From positions 67,529-131,528 of the forward strand of contig NW_001865067.1 in the NCBI RefSeq assembly GCF_000002865.3: a stretch of DNA of 64,000 bases, given 5' to 3'. Each line of letters opens with the position of its first letter. The first letter of the stretch is position 1. The position numbers and the translations under genes are program-made. Below the pieces are notes generated by a model, which worked only from the letters and a program-made list of their open reading frames with translations, was not told where the DNA came from and searched no databases. This DNA is from Monosiga brevicollis MX1. Taxonomy: Eukaryota; Opisthokonta; Choanoflagellata; Craspedida; Salpingoecidae. Of this stretch, positions 1 through 12,674 are shown in pieces.

Positions 1-3000
1 ATGGTGAACACAATTGACTTGACCCAACTGGCACCGTCTGCCTCAGCCAAGCCCGGCTCAGGTGATGCGGCAAGCGATGCGTTGGCTGAGGAGCGCCGAA
101 AGCAGATCAAGGCAGAACGCGACCTGATTGAGGAGGTTCGAGCCCTGCTGATGCTGCAAACGGGCAAGAGCCGTGGAGCCGGACGAACGGGCAAGCAGGC
201 TGGTGACGCCTCCTCCCGCAAAGCTGGTGCTGGATCGGGAGCGGGTCCAGGTAACGGCCCGCAGCTCACGGAAGAGCCTTTGCAGGCCGGTACTGATGCG
301 GCTCTGGCGCGCTCGCAAAACGTGCTGGCTCTCCAACGTGAGGCTGCGGAGGCGGTTCTTCTTCAGAACCATGCGACAACGGACGAGCTTTCCAAGGAGG
401 AGACGGCACAGTTGCGCGATGACCCCATGGCCGTTCTAGAAGCTCTGTTTGCCCGCGTGTCGGCTGCGTCAGTCGCAGACACCCCGTTGAATGATGCTGA
501 GCAAGCCATGGTTTCACGCCTGGTTGAGGAGCAACTGGGCATGAACCATGCTCTTGGTGAAGACGACCCCGTCTATTTGGAGGCGCTGGCAGCAGCTGAA
601 AGCATCGTGTACAACATGCGAGCGGAAGCTTCGGCTCATCAAGTTGAATTTTTGGAAGATCAAGGCGTGGCAGATGCACGAAGCCATGATTTGGAGAAGC
701 GGGTAAGCCCCTGTCTTGTTGATGTGTCAAACTTCTTTGGTCGGGTGTGTGCCTTGTCCTATCGATCAGCCGAGCCTTGGGTTTTTCAAGCCCTTGCATC
801 TGTGGCCGCTTGGTTTTCACGTCTATGCTTGTACATTTCCCGTGTGTTGGTGGTCGTGGTTGTGTGCCTTTGTCGGTGACAGACCCCCTTTCTTGCGGTT
901 GCTTTTCGTTGGCTAACTGACTCTCATGGTATGGCGTGTGGTATTCAACGCAAACAGGCTTTGTTGGAGACTTTTGAGGGCCAAGTGAAGGAGCTGGCCG
1001 ACGGCGATGATGGTCAGGCGCTTCAGCGTATTGCCAGCGTGAAGTCGGTTGTGAGCAAATATCAAGATTTGCGGCAGCAAGTGCGGGCTCGGCTGCAAGA
1101 AGCCTGCCGCCGCCGCAAGGAGGAAAAGCTGTCCGAGTTTATGGCAAAGGAAACGTTGATTGAGGAGGACATGATTGAGCAGGCCAACCTCGGCCAGCTT
1201 GGAAGTCAGCATCAGCGAGATTCAGCCCGTGCCAAGCTTAAAGCGCGAGCGCAACAACGAAAGCAGCGCAAACGTGCAGCTCTTGAAACTGAACTGGCTG
1301 CCGAGGAGAAGATGATGCTACAAGTTGCACACAAGCACTTGAGCGAGCTCGAAGCCCGTGAGCTTGAAGCAAAGACACAAGAGTACGTGAGCACCATGGC
1401 AGCCACTGCCAACGTTGGTGATGCACAGCAGATCATGGATGAATTTAAGCAAAAGCAAAAGTTGGCGCAGGAGCGTGTGAAGCAACGTCACGCCACAGCT
1501 CAAGCCGACATCAAGGCTCGCTTGCAAGAGCGCAAGCAGCGCCGCAAGAAAAACGTGGCCGATGCTGCGCAGGAGGACATGGATGCAGAGGTATTGTTGT
1601 TCCAGCCCACCCACCATGTGTGCTTTGACTTTTGGGTCGTCAACACTCTATTGGTTGTGCTTTTTTTTTTTTTTTTTTTGTTTTTTTTTTTTTTTTTTGT
1701 TTTTTTTGTTTTTTTTGTTTTTTTTTGTTTTCTTCTTCTTCTTCTTCCTTTTCCATCGTGCTCATCCCGGCCGTTGTTTGTTATTGATGCTTTTGTTGTT
1801 ATTCTCGTCATTGTGGTGGTTGTGGTAGATGCTGCATTCTGCACAGGAGGATTCGGCACAGCTGCAGGCTCTCGAAACTTCCCAGCAGCAAATGGAGGAA
1901 GACATCAGAAAGCGTCACGCCGAGGAGCTTGCGGCGCTGGAACTGAGCTTGCAACAGGAAACTGACAAGCATCTCAATGACACCATGACGGCGGCAGAGG
2001 AAGCTCACGCTCTGGTACGTGCAAATGGTCGGTTGCTAAATCAAATTTAATCTTGCTGAGTCGCAGGTTCAGAGCACTCATGGTTCGGCTGCCTCGACTG
2101 CTGGCGACTGTCATTGATTCAGCGTCTGCGCGAGCTGCAAGCTCAACACGATGCTGAGCTGGCCTCACGGCCCGATCTCAGCCCAGAACAGATGGCCAAG
2201 CTTATGGACGAGCACCAACGGGACGTGCAACAGGTGCAGCAACGTTGGGAGCAAAACAAGACGAGCCAGCAGGACGACTTGAAACGACGATTGCAAGAGC
2301 GCTTGAGTCGCAAGCGTCAAGGCGTGCGCAAGAAACAGGCTTTGGAGCTGGAGAAGGAAAAGGTCGAACAACAGCGAGAAGCCGCTGCCCTCAAACACGA
2401 GCTGCTTCGGGATTCAGAGGCAGAAGCCCTGGCCAAGGCCGTGCAGAACTCGGCAGATGCCGATGCAGTCGAGGCCATCGTGAGTGAGATTTTGCACCGG
2501 CGCCATGCTCAAGAGCTGCGCGATCTTCGTGAACAAATTGCTATTGAAACCGGCATTGCAGTCGAGCAAGAGCAAATGGAATTGCAGCAAGATTTTGACG
2601 ATCGCATGGAGCAGCTACAAGGTCTTCACGAGCAAGAGGTCCTTGCACTTGAACGCGATGCTGCCAACGCTTCACCAGCAGAAATGCAAACCCTGCGTTC
2701 TCAGTTGCGGGCCTTTCAAGAGGCTCAGGTACATGAATTGCAAAACGAACTCGAGTTGCGCCTATCCCAGTTGCCCGGACAGGTGCGAGCGGCCATGACC
2801 ATCAAGGAGAATGACGCGCGCATTCGCCTCAAAGAGCGACAGTACCGCGAGTACATCAATGCGCTTCGAGACTTGGCCCCAGAAGTGGCTCAAACTTCGA
2901 CACGAGCGGCGGAGAAGGCTGCTGAGTTGGATGAGTACCGCGAGATGCTCGAGAAGGAGCAGCACGAAGAGCAGGAGCGCTTGGCGCGGGAGCAAGCTGC

Positions 3001-4159
3001 TTTCCAGGAGGAGCAAGAGCAGCTGCTCAAGGTAGCCCTTGCAGATCTCGAGGCCGAGTGGCAAACTGAACAGGAGGAGTTTGAGCGCAAGCGTCGTGAG
3101 GAACAGGAAGAACGGCGCAAGCGACAGCAAGAGGATGCCGAGGCTCACCGCCGCCAGCGTCGAGCCCTGTTCGAGAAGCACACACAAGAGCGTGTGGGAC
3201 GACCCGAAGATGCCCTCAACCGTTTGGAGAAGCAGCAAGAGCAACTGCACCGCATGTGGAATGCAGAGAAGAATCGCCAAGACAAGGACTTTCGCGAAAA
3301 GTACAATCAGCGCAAGCGCAACCTTCAACGCAAGCGACAGGCTCAAGCCTCCAAGGATAGCACCGCAGAAAAACCGTCAGCAGTGCAATCGGCACTTCAA
3401 CGGTCACGCTCTAGTGCTCTTATCACGGTTGATGGTGCTGAGAAAAGCCCGGTCGCCTCGGGTGCCGCAGCTAGCGGGCAAGCCTCGAGTATGCATTCTA
3501 ATACCGGTGGCTTGTTGCAGGTGCCCTCCACAGGTGGCGCTCCGGTGGTGACAACCGAAGACGACAATGCCATCACCGGCGCCACTCTTCGCTTGCACGT
3601 GCAACAGTCAACTCTCTTGACCCGTTTGCAGAAAGTGTCTGCCACTTTGTCGCACATGGAACGCCGCTCTGTGACTTCGGCAGATGCCGACCTGCCTTTC
3701 ACCAAGGCAGCGCCTGTCGTGCCTCAAGGCACGCTTTCAGCTGCTGAGCTTGTGTGCTGGCGTTTGACCATGCTGGTTTTGGGCCTGGTCAAAGAAGGAG
3801 ATTTCGACTTGATCATCACACAGGGCATGACGGAGGAGATGGTGGCAACTTGTCATAGCCACTTGTATACCCGCTCGTTCCGTGTGGAGGCAACACGTCT
3901 ACTTGTCCGCCGTGAATGGATGGCAGAATATAGCACCTGCTTGCCGGCCCTGCTTCACATGGTGGCCCACTGCCTCTGCCGAGCTGCCGACGATACCCTT
4001 GAGTATCATGAAGCCCACGCCCGTGCCGTCAACGCGTGCCTCCAAGTCTTGCTACGCAACAGCATGTCGCCAGACAAGTTGTCGCGGCTTCAGGCCCAAC
4101 TCAGCGAAGCCAAAGACGTGTCGGCTCGTGAGCAAATTCTGCGCGCAGAGCTAGTTTGA
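1..4159 (+). CDS. Long coiled-coil protein, paralogue of the gene at the right edge
   Basis: The protein is rich in Glu, Gln, Arg and Lys and is almost entirely predicted coiled coil. I read four coding exons: 1-702, 958-1590, 1829-2014 and 2123-4159, joined in phase 0 with GT..AG borders and ending at TGA 4157-4159. Heptad-like stretches with alternating ERKRREEQEERR-type charge run from exon 2 to about base 3360. A Ser/Ala-rich hinge follows, then a compact helical C-terminal domain (about 3600-4150) that contains few coiled-coil residues. An ATG sits exactly at base 1, but an upstream exon cannot be excluded. The motif LKERQYREYINAL, with the helices before it, matches LQERQYREVVEAF in the minus-strand gene at 61483-64000, so the two are paralogues. 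Exon 3 is preceded by a poly-T-rich intron. The role is unknown; a structural or ciliary-type scaffold would be a guess. Confidence 0.75.
1661..1729 (+). repeat. Poly(T)-rich tract inside an intron
   Basis: Runs of T broken only by single Gs lie in intron 2 of the left coiled-coil gene, just before a CTT-rich stretch. It acts as an extended pyrimidine tract upstream of the acceptor at 1827-1828. Apparent Phe-rich reading frames here are not coding. Confidence 0.85.
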
Positions 4160-4866
4160 GCCGCCACGACCAAGCACTGCCCCGTTTGGTTTTTCCCTTC
4201 TTGAGGGCAAAGCATGCGGCAAATACATTGTACATAATCGGATTTGTAGAGATTATCCGGTGCATTTGTCGATCGACAGTAGTGGGAAAACATTTCCCGA
4301 TACTCTCGCCCAGACCACGGTTGGGTTGTAGTTTACAGAAGACAGGGTTTGCGTTTGAAGTGTAGACTACTTTTTTTTTTGACTTTTGTTCAAATCGCAA
4401 CTCTTGTCCTTATTTGAATTGAATTGAGAATCCATTCAACTTTGCAAAAGCTCGTTCGGGGTGTTCGCCTTGCATTTCACGACCACACTCCAAATCAGGT
4501 ATCACAGGGAAGGCCCCAAAGTAACGTCTCGGTCCATATACGTCCAGCTTGCTGTGGAATAACTCTTGCTTGGTTGTTTAATTTTTTTACGCTGTGTTTG
4601 TTATTTCAAAACACACCAAATCTGTCTGCTTGGTCATCTTGTCGAAGATCATTGAGGGCTCATTATTGAAGAGAGGAACTGTTGCAGCTCACCACTTAGC
4701 TCAGCAGCGGTCTCGTCTTGAAATGTTCCCAGAACAAAACTTGTTCCGCCACCACAAAAAAAAGGGCGAAAACAAAACAAATAAAACAAAACTTTTGATT
4801 ATTCGTGGAAATCAGAGTCAATTATAAATGAGCATCGGGGGAAGAGGGTACGAGGCTAATTATTTG
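4160..4866. other. Intergenic region between convergent genes
   Basis: This AT-richer stretch of about 700 bp separates the 3' ends of the coiled-coil gene (+) and the ATRX-type gene (-). It presumably holds both 3' UTRs and their polyadenylation signals. Candidate A-rich elements occur around 4750-4800. I see no conserved ORF. Confidence 0.6.
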
Positions 4867-7800
4867 TTAAAAGTCTAGTGCTAGGTCCTCATCATCGTCA
4901 AAGTCGGCGGTTGCGAGAGAGGGAAATGCGGTGTCGGAAGCATCTTCTTCATCATCATCATCGTTCAGCTCCATTTGCATCAATCGATCAAAGTCATGTT
5001 CCGGCTCGGCCGGAGTACTGTCAGAGGCGGGCTGTTGCAACGCCGATTCAGAAGCCGTGTTATCGTTGATGGAAGACGACACAGTTTGTGGTAGTGAGGT
5101 GCCGGGTGCAGCCGCAGGTGGTGCAGATATGGACGTCGACGTTGGGTGGGTGGTGGCAGTTGGTGGCACGCCATGGGTGCCAGTGGTGGAAGTGGGCACG
5201 CCCGTCAAGGGGGTGGGCATAGGAGGTGCGCCGCTGGCACGACTCATGCTCGGCGTAGCACCTCGGAAGGATGGGTGCGTATGCGGTGCGCTCATGGGTT
5301 GTCGTGCCATTTGAGCGGGGCGGGCATAAACCAGCTGGCCATTAGGCGTGCGGTAGGCTTGTGGCTGTTGATACTGGGAAACAAAGGGGTAGCGGGCATG
5401 CATGGCGTGTGCGCTACCATGGTATGCAGGTGATGTATGCGCTTGAGGCACTAGCCCACCGACTGGGGCTTGATAAGGATGCCCAGGTTGCCGTGGTACA
5501 AAATTGGATCCCATCATGTAGCCACCGGTCACGCCATACGCATATGTCCCGGCATCACGACCGAGCTGAGGTGCAGCACCTCCTTGTGCAACGATGCGCT
5601 TAGCTTCTGCCTGCTGACGGGCCTGTTGCTTTTGAGTTGCGCGCTCTCGAGAAAAGCCTAAACGCCGGCAAGGTGCAATCGGCATCAGTCTCGTGCGAAA
5701 CCGTGGCTGCTTGGTACAGGATGTCAACGACCGCAGACGTACTTTTCTTGGCGTCTTCCATTTGTTCGCGCGTAAGTTGCTCGTCGTTTTGATCCTTGAG
5801 CAGATCCTGGTGCGAAAAAGGAGCTTTGGCCAGACATTCCTTGAAATTGCTGCAAATGGCAGCCATAATGGGGTCTGCACCACCGGTAGGGTCTGTGGCA
5901 TCGATCTCCTCCACTGCCGGGGGAGCCTATGTACAGATGGGCTCTGGTGAGAAATGGTGTCACATGACCAAACAACCTCTCTTCTCGTCGTCCGCTCACT
6001 GCCTCTTACGCGATAGGTGTAAAATTCATCCAGCTGCTCTGTGGTAAACAGTCGTTCCGGATTCTCAGTATCAACGACTCGCTGTGACAGCCCGAGCTTG
6101 TGAATTTGGCGATTGTAAATGGTCTCTTCCATGGTGCCTGCGAAGCAAAAATAGAACAAGTTGGAATCAGACAAGCAAAACAGTAACGGAATCAAAAGCG
6201 AGACGACACATCAAGAAAATAACACGAAGACAAAGAAGAACAACAACGGGCCGTTTTCACATGGCATTCAAGAAGCAGCGGTTGCGTACCCGAGGCAATG
6301 AGACGATAGATATGGCAGTTGCGGCTTTGCCCATAGCGATAAACTCGACAAACAGCTTGCGAGTCATGCGTGGGATTCCAGCTTGCATCCAGGATGACAA
6401 CGCGGTTGGCGGCTGTCAGGTTGATGCCCAGCGAACCGGCCCGGGTAGACAACAGGAAGAGGTGACAGTTGTCGTTGACGTCCGTGTCGTTAAAGTCCTC
6501 GATGAGCTTGGTTCGACTGGTGGCGTGCGTGCTGCCATCGAGGCGAAAATAATGCTTGTCCTTTTCCCACCTCTCGTTACTGTTGGGCACGTTCACGCGG
6601 GCCAGATACTGCTCTAGAAGGTCCAGTGCTGGGATGGACTGCGAGAAAATAAGCACCTTCTCCTGTAATTCCACAGCCTTGGGAACAATGCACTCCATCA
6701 AGAGTTTGAACTTGAATGCGTTCTCCGTGATAAAGGGTAAATACTTGTATTGCATAAACAGTCGTTCAGCCCAGCCCATTTCCTCCAAGTCGCGGCTTTT
6801 GATCGGCCAGGCCTGAAGCAGGGCCTCGAGAAGGTTACGATCCTCGGGTGTCAAGCTCTTCATCAGATGCTCCTCGTTCTGCTCGCGCTGGCGCTGCATG
6901 TCGTCAGATCTCTTCATGTGCTGCGCCCAATGCCAATCATTACCGATGAGAAGCAAGAACGACACAGGGTACAGCATTTGAGAGGAGCAAACCCATGGCT
7001 GGCCGCAATCGGAAGCGAGAAGACATACCGACTGTGATTGGGTGCATAATAAAAATGAAGAAAGGAAATATTGCCAACATGGCATGGTCGCACATAATCC
7101 ATGAAGGTGTGAGCAGTGGTCGCTAGATCACAAGAGGCAATAAAACAGAGGTTTGGGCCTCAATCATCCACCCACGTACCGCAGACTCGCGTGCTTTGAG
7201 CATGGTCAAGAAAAGGGCATCTGGGTTGTTCCAGATGAGCGCAGCCGTGGTGTACATGTGAAAGAGTCGCAAGGACTGCGCTTGCCGGACGTATTGCATC
7301 AACTAGACATTTGACATTCGGTGAGGCAAGCGAGGAGAAGAAACAAAGCCGGGGGGCGGGGGAGGGAGAGGGAGGGTGTGTGAGAGAGAGAGAGAGCAGC
7401 AGAAAAAAAAAAAAAAGTGAGAAGTGCCAGCAGAGAGTGGTGCCAGCTCTCACCGTAAAGTACAAAAAGGCCTGCCACTTGCTCAATCGCACGCTGATGG
7501 TGTACTCGTTCTTCTGTGGCAGGCTTGCGCGCAAAACGGCGTCATCGCGACGCTGTACAAAGGGTGCTAGCAGTTGCTGTAGAACATAACTGCGGTATTT
7601 CATGAGCTTGATATCCTGAAAAATTCAACAAGGCACAGTCACCTGGTGAGCAGCAGTCAACCAAATAGCCAAAGCTTGACTGAATCCCCTCTGCGTAATC
7701 GCGCAGACCAAGACCGCACTTTGTCTGTACTATCGATACATTGACCGTTGTTGATGGGGTTGACAAACATGTTGCGAAAGTCATCTATCGAGCCAAGGTG

Positions 7801-9737
7801 ATCGGGGCGAACAAAATCGACCATGCACCAATACTCTTCAAGATTGTTCTGCAGCGGCGAACTGCAAACGGCAACATTGACATCATCATGAGCTGGCACC
7901 GGCTTTGTTGCTCGTCAACCACAAGATGCCATCAGGTTGTATCTGACCCGGTGAGAACAACGCGGCGTGGGGTCTTGAAACGCTTGAGCAGTTGATTGAT
8001 GGCCGTCTTATCATTCTTGATGCGATGGCCTTCATCACAAATGACCAAATCGGGCCCCGGGTCGAGCAAAGCATGAATCATTTCTTTGTCCTCGTCCACA
8101 GTCTGATCGGTTCATTCACAACAAAGGATGAGGATGAGGATGAGGATGAGGCAAACACGAAGACAGGCATATAAAGCTTGGTGCTTCAAGAGTGGTCGGG
8201 TACAGAACGCAGGTAGCGGTCATCGTCGACTCACGGGGGCGGCAGGCGCGCGAAAGTCGCTGCGTCGCTTTTTGACCTTGAACTCGTCGCCAACAAAAAA
8301 CTTGCGCATCATCTCGTAGCCCACGAGCAGAACGCCGCCCTGATATTTGGGTAGCCGATTACATAAGCAGAGCAAACAATGCAAGCAGAACACTGTCAAA
8401 CGCCCAGTTCAATCACGTACGGCTTTGCGCCAATCCATGACAATTTTGCGACGCTCAGCCATCTTGCGCGCATTGACGGGAAAGATATTAGGCATGGAGC
8501 TTCGCGTTAACCTGCACATCAAGGACAGGTTAGCGGGCGGTAGAAGGCTGATGGATAGCAGAAAACATGTTCAATGCACGATGCCTCGATGCACGTACCA
8601 TTTGTGAAATTCGTTTTCCCAATTGCCAAGCGTGTTGACAGGTGTGATGATAATGGCGTACTTGCCCGGCGTAGCTCGCAGGAATACTTCGGTAAACGTC
8701 ACGACCTGAAGTGTCTTTCCCAAACCCATGGCATGGGCCAGGATGCATCCAAAGGCTTTGTCGTCGCCTTGATATTCAAGGCGCCCCACAATGTTTTCCC
8801 ACATGAACCGCACACCGCCAATCTACAGAAGCAAGTGTTGTGAGGTGAGCGCTGAGGAACCGCGGCGGCAAAGACCAGCGCTGCAAGAAAAGTTGGCAAT
8901 GAAAGGGAAACTAAAGACGCGTGCAAAGCACTCGAGACCTGGTGGGGCTTGAGCAAGGCTGCAATTTCTGGGGCTAGGCGCACGACTTCCTCGTGCTCAG
9001 GCTTGTTGATGTTAACCTGGACACCCTGCAAATCACCTCGATTATAGCGGTCATCAAGATGCAATCGTTTCTTGTTGACGCGAAGCTGGCGATAGGTGGT
9101 GTTCACGTCCTCGTCCTCATCTGATTCGATAAGGATAGCTGGCTCTTTGGTGATGATCACATCCTCGTCCTCGTCGTCCTCAACAACCTCGGGAAGGGTG
9201 TAGGCATCTTCCAGCAAGGACGCGGCGCCGTCCTCCACCCCAAGATCTGAATCAAGATCCTTGAAGAGCTCATCCAAGAGATGGTCGGCACTATTATTGG
9301 CACCTTTGGCATCGCCCATGCGAATTTTAAGGGTCGGCGCCTTGGGAGTAGCACCGGGATCCACGTCACTCGGTTCTGTCTTGGTTTTGAGCTTGACACT
9401 GATGCGTTTGTCTGCGTTCTAGTGTAGTGCAAGACACCGGCGAAGGGATGAGAGCAGCAGGAGGGCTGAAACGGCAGGGCAGGGCAGAGCTGCGAAGAGC
9501 TCAATACTCACGGGTTCCGTCGAATCTTCATCCTCACTCGAGTTTGACTCACTGCTTGGTTGGTTATCAATATCCTGGAGCAAGCACAAAATACAGGTGC
9601 AATGGTTGATCAGTGCAAATGCGAATTTACCACATCAATCAGTGCAAACTAGGCTCCATGGAGCAATCGAGGAACACCATTTGGCTGCAGGCAACACGCA
9701 AGAAAAAAAAACCCCCCGGCCAATTCGTCTGAAGGGG

Positions 9738-9775
<38 letters not shown>

Positions 9776-10141
9776 CGCACGCGAGAGATGCAAGCACATA
9801 CCCCAAGGTCAACTTGTCGACGGCGCTCCCGCCGTTGAGCAGCCTTCATTTCTGAAGAAAACCCTTTGATAGCCTTGATGGACTTGCGGCGTCTTTGTTT
9901 GCTGGCCAGAGGGTTACGGTGTTGACGCGAGCGCTCGTTGTTCGCTTCGAGCTGGGCCAGCGCCTGGTCCATGTTATCTCCCAACAAGTCTTCGAGGCTG
10001 CTGGCAGGCAGCTCTTCCTGCTTGACAGGGGCTGCTCGTGTTTTCTTGGCACGACCCTTTTGTTTGCTTTTATTGCGTTGTCTGGCAAACTCTTCTTCGA
10101 CCTCGTCGTCGTCTTCATCGGCATCGTCATCATCATCATCA

Positions 10142-10182
<41 letters not shown>

Positions 10183-10503
10183 CTCATCGTCATTCTCGTC
10201 AACGTCCTCGTCATCGTCGTCGTCAACTTCAGAATAGTCCTCGTCGTTGTCAGGCCCATGACTGTGTTTCTTACGTGAGCGAGCGAGTGCAACTTGTTCG
10301 TTGTCTTCGTCCAAACGCACAAGGAGCTCATCTTCAGCTAGTTCCTCTTCGCTACCCTTTTCACGGTACTGATGACTTTTGGTGGTGTGGGCAGAATCGC
10401 GCTGAGCTTGTTTCTTGGCCTTTTTGGCCTGCGAGGGAGGGCTAGAGGCCGGTCGCTTGGGCATGGAGAGCTTGAGCTTGAGGGTGGGTGTGGCCGAGGC
10501 CAT
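4867..10503 (-). CDS. ATRX: ATRX-type SNF2 chromatin-remodelling ATPase
   Basis: The translation follows vertebrate ATRX closely across the helicase core. It has Walker A in [15 protein letters not shown] (near 8740), DEGH in the Walker B position (near 8030), [15 protein letters not shown] (near 7840), and the C-lobe motifs [21 protein letters not shown] and [18 protein letters not shown] (6350-6550). After the core, [10 protein letters not shown] and [14 protein letters not shown] also match ATRX. The start is taken as the ATG at 10503, giving MASATPTLK. The N-terminus is Lys-rich and then strongly acidic, with a poly-Asp run. I see no cysteine-rich ADD domain, so H3K9me3 reading by that module is probably absent. 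The gene has about ten or more introns. Near 5640-5700 the reading frame of the C-terminal region changes; a missed intron or a sequence error is possible. The tail is Pro/Gln/Ala-rich and ends in an acidic [10 protein letters not shown]. Confidence 0.93.
9738..9774 (-). repeat. Homopolymer A/T run in an ATRX intron
   Basis: About 37 consecutive A residues on the plus strand (poly-T on the coding strand) lie next to the acceptor of an early ATRX intron. It is a long pyrimidine tract or slippage product, not coding. Confidence 0.85.
10128..10206 (-). repeat. Coding trinucleotide repeat giving poly-Asp in ATRX
   Basis: An impure (GTC/ATC)n array on the plus strand encodes about 20 consecutive Asp residues followed by mixed Asp/Glu in the N-terminal acidic region of the ATRX-type protein. 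The length is likely to vary between strains. The other frames give Ser-, Arg- or Val-rich phantom ORFs. Confidence 0.85.
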
Positions 10504-10865
10504 GGCGAGCAAATGAGAGCGCGCCTGTTGGCACGCAAACTGGCCGGTTGCTCTTATCAACCAATCAGAAAACCTGAAGTAGCTCCAGCAATCGTCGTCC
10601 TCCTGCCTCGATGACCATCACCTGCGGCGACCCGCTGGCAGTTCCGCGCACCCACTCAACGGGCTCGCGTCGCGCCAACACGGCCGCAGTCCGCAACGAA
10701 ACACCCACAAACTAGCCGAGGCGAATGCATTCGCACGCGTTCTGCTTCAAACACGAGTATCACCAAGCGGATTCAATCGACACAACCCCGCTCTAATGCT
10801 ACCGCCGCTGCCACTGCTATCACGACTGCCGCTGCCAAACTCTCGGTCCAAAACTCGCAACCGTA

Positions 10866-10927
<62 letters not shown>

Positions 10928-11336
10928 GAGCGCGACCGCGTGTGAAGCAACACACGCAGTGGATGATCGAAAAGTATTTCACACTACATTTGTAACGTCT
11001 ATTTGATTCACAGCATGAATATATTTAGTATTTTATATAATTTTGGAATAGTCCCTTCAAGTATTTTCGCGTCGTTTTCAAACACAAAGCCGCCAAACAC
11101 CCTTGGTTTTAAAAGTATTTTACTTAGTACGCTGTGCTCAAATTTTTCGGCGTTTGCGCTCGAAACTCTTTTTTCGCGCGGATCTCTCTCATTGCGCGAC
11201 GGGACCAGAAGAGAAGACCGTGTGGACGTGTCCGTGGACGTGTTCATAGACGTGTTCATAGACGTGGACGTGAACGCAGACGTGCAGTTGTGCGTGTGCG
11301 TGTGGGGGTGAGAGGCAGGCGTTTTGCGTTGACATT
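10504..11336. other. Divergent intergenic region, probable shared promoter
   Basis: This interval of about 830 bp lies between the divergently oriented ATRX-type gene (-) and a small membrane-protein gene (+). It holds a GC-rich part next to ATRX, a (GA)n array, and an unusually AT-rich stretch around 10960-11130. It probably contains both promoters. No ORF in it looks real. Confidence 0.5.
10876..10924. repeat. (GA)n microsatellite
   Basis: A pure GA dinucleotide array of about 24 units follows a short (CG)n run in the ATRX upstream region. Confidence 0.95.
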
Positions 11337-12490
11337 ATGAACACAGGCATGGAGCAGGATCAAAGGAGCAAGCGGTCAAAGCTGGCGCAACGACAGGAGG
11401 TCCCGGACTACGTGAAACGTGGCCTGCAAATGTTGATCGGCATCATGGCAACCGACTTGCTCTTGAACGTCCTACGTCTTCTCTTGATCGAGGATGATAT
11501 CGCCATCAGCGCCATTGCCGGGTACGTTTTCAATCCCCACTTGCCAAATCGCTCCTTCAGCATACGCCCCCTCCCCCCTGACGCACGCGTGGTCTTTTCT
11601 TGCGTTTCTTCCGTCGTCGTTGCGATGCATCTTCTGCTAGCGTCCATATTGCCGCTGGGCTGATTTCGCTCAGCATAATCATCATCTTGGTCATCGACAC
11701 GGTGCCCTGGCGTTCGGGTCGGCAATGGCAAGCCATTCGCCTTGTCTTGCCCGGGCTCTCTTCCAGTCTCGCACAAGCGGCCTCGGCCACCAGCGTCTTG
11801 ATCATGGGCCAGGTAAAGTGGTCAACAGGATCTTGTGTCATTCTTGCTTGGCCGGCGTGGCGCGCAGTCATCCTTTTCAGTTGGCTCTTTCTCACCAAGG
11901 TCTCGGTGGGATGATGTTGGCTGGTGATGTAGCTGACTGGCTACTTTCAAGGGAACATGGATATTGCCTTCACCGTCCATCAAGGCAGTACGTGGAGCGT
12001 GTCTGCCAACTTGCGGGCCCAACATTCTTTCGGCTCTTGCCTGGCTCAATACGCTGCCCACTTGTTCCCGTCCATTAGTTTGTCTTGTCAACACGGCCTG
12101 TTTGTGGCACTGTTGCTTGCAGCTTGCACAACCCACGCTCCACCACATCACAGCCACTTAACAGCCCTGCAAAGGTCTGTACATGAAGAGAAATCTCGAG
12201 TCCCGCTCGACCAAGCGTGTCTCTCGATCATTTACGTTCCCCGGAAGCCGAGCTTCAATCAAGCAGAAAAAAAAAAAAAAATTCGCCTCTCCATTAATTT
12301 CAGGGAGATAGACTCAGCATTAACGGACCACAGACTTATTGGACACGCTCCACTTTGCCAGCACCAAGATAAACAAACACGCACATGCAGGCAAGGGAGC
12401 GACACCGGGCAGGGAGAAAAGCGCACGCAAAATGGAAACAAGCACAACGCACAACACAGGTCACGGGTAATACGTCAAAAAAGAAGGTAA
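11337..12490 (+). CDS. Small multi-pass membrane protein, unidentified
   Basis: I do not recognise the family. Exon 1 starts at ATG 11337 and ends at a GGTACGT donor near 11522. Exon 2 starts after CTAG at about 11640, and exon 3 starts after GATGTAG near 11935; both joins keep the frame. The protein has a basic N-terminus followed by hydrophobic helices: GLQMLIGIMATDLLLNVLRL, a Leu/Ile-rich segment around LISLSIIIILVIDTVPW, a third around LVLPGLSSSLAQAASATS, and a possible fourth around SCQHGLFVALLLAACTT. This suggests three or four transmembrane segments. The 3' part (about 12150-12490) is low-quality sequence rich in Gln, Arg and His and may be read-through into UTR, so the true stop is uncertain. 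It is divergent from ATRX and convergent with AP-2 mu. Confidence 0.5.
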
Positions 12491-12674
12491 CAATTTCAGT
12501 CCAGCTCACAGTCCCGCATGAGTCTAGTTGATCGGGTCGGCTTGCCAAAGAACCAGAATTTAGGCGTAGCTGCGGCAAAATCGGGTTTGATGTCAGTGTT
12601 TAAAGCGCATGACAGCGGTGCAGCACTCCCAACCCGAGGAAAATGGTGCGCACAATCCCGAGCCGCCTTCTGGT

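Noticed and set aside
10038-10445. Arg/His-rich and Ser-rich plus-strand ORFs over the ATRX acidic region
   Set aside because: They are antisense frames of the Asp codon repeat; the minus frame is the real one.
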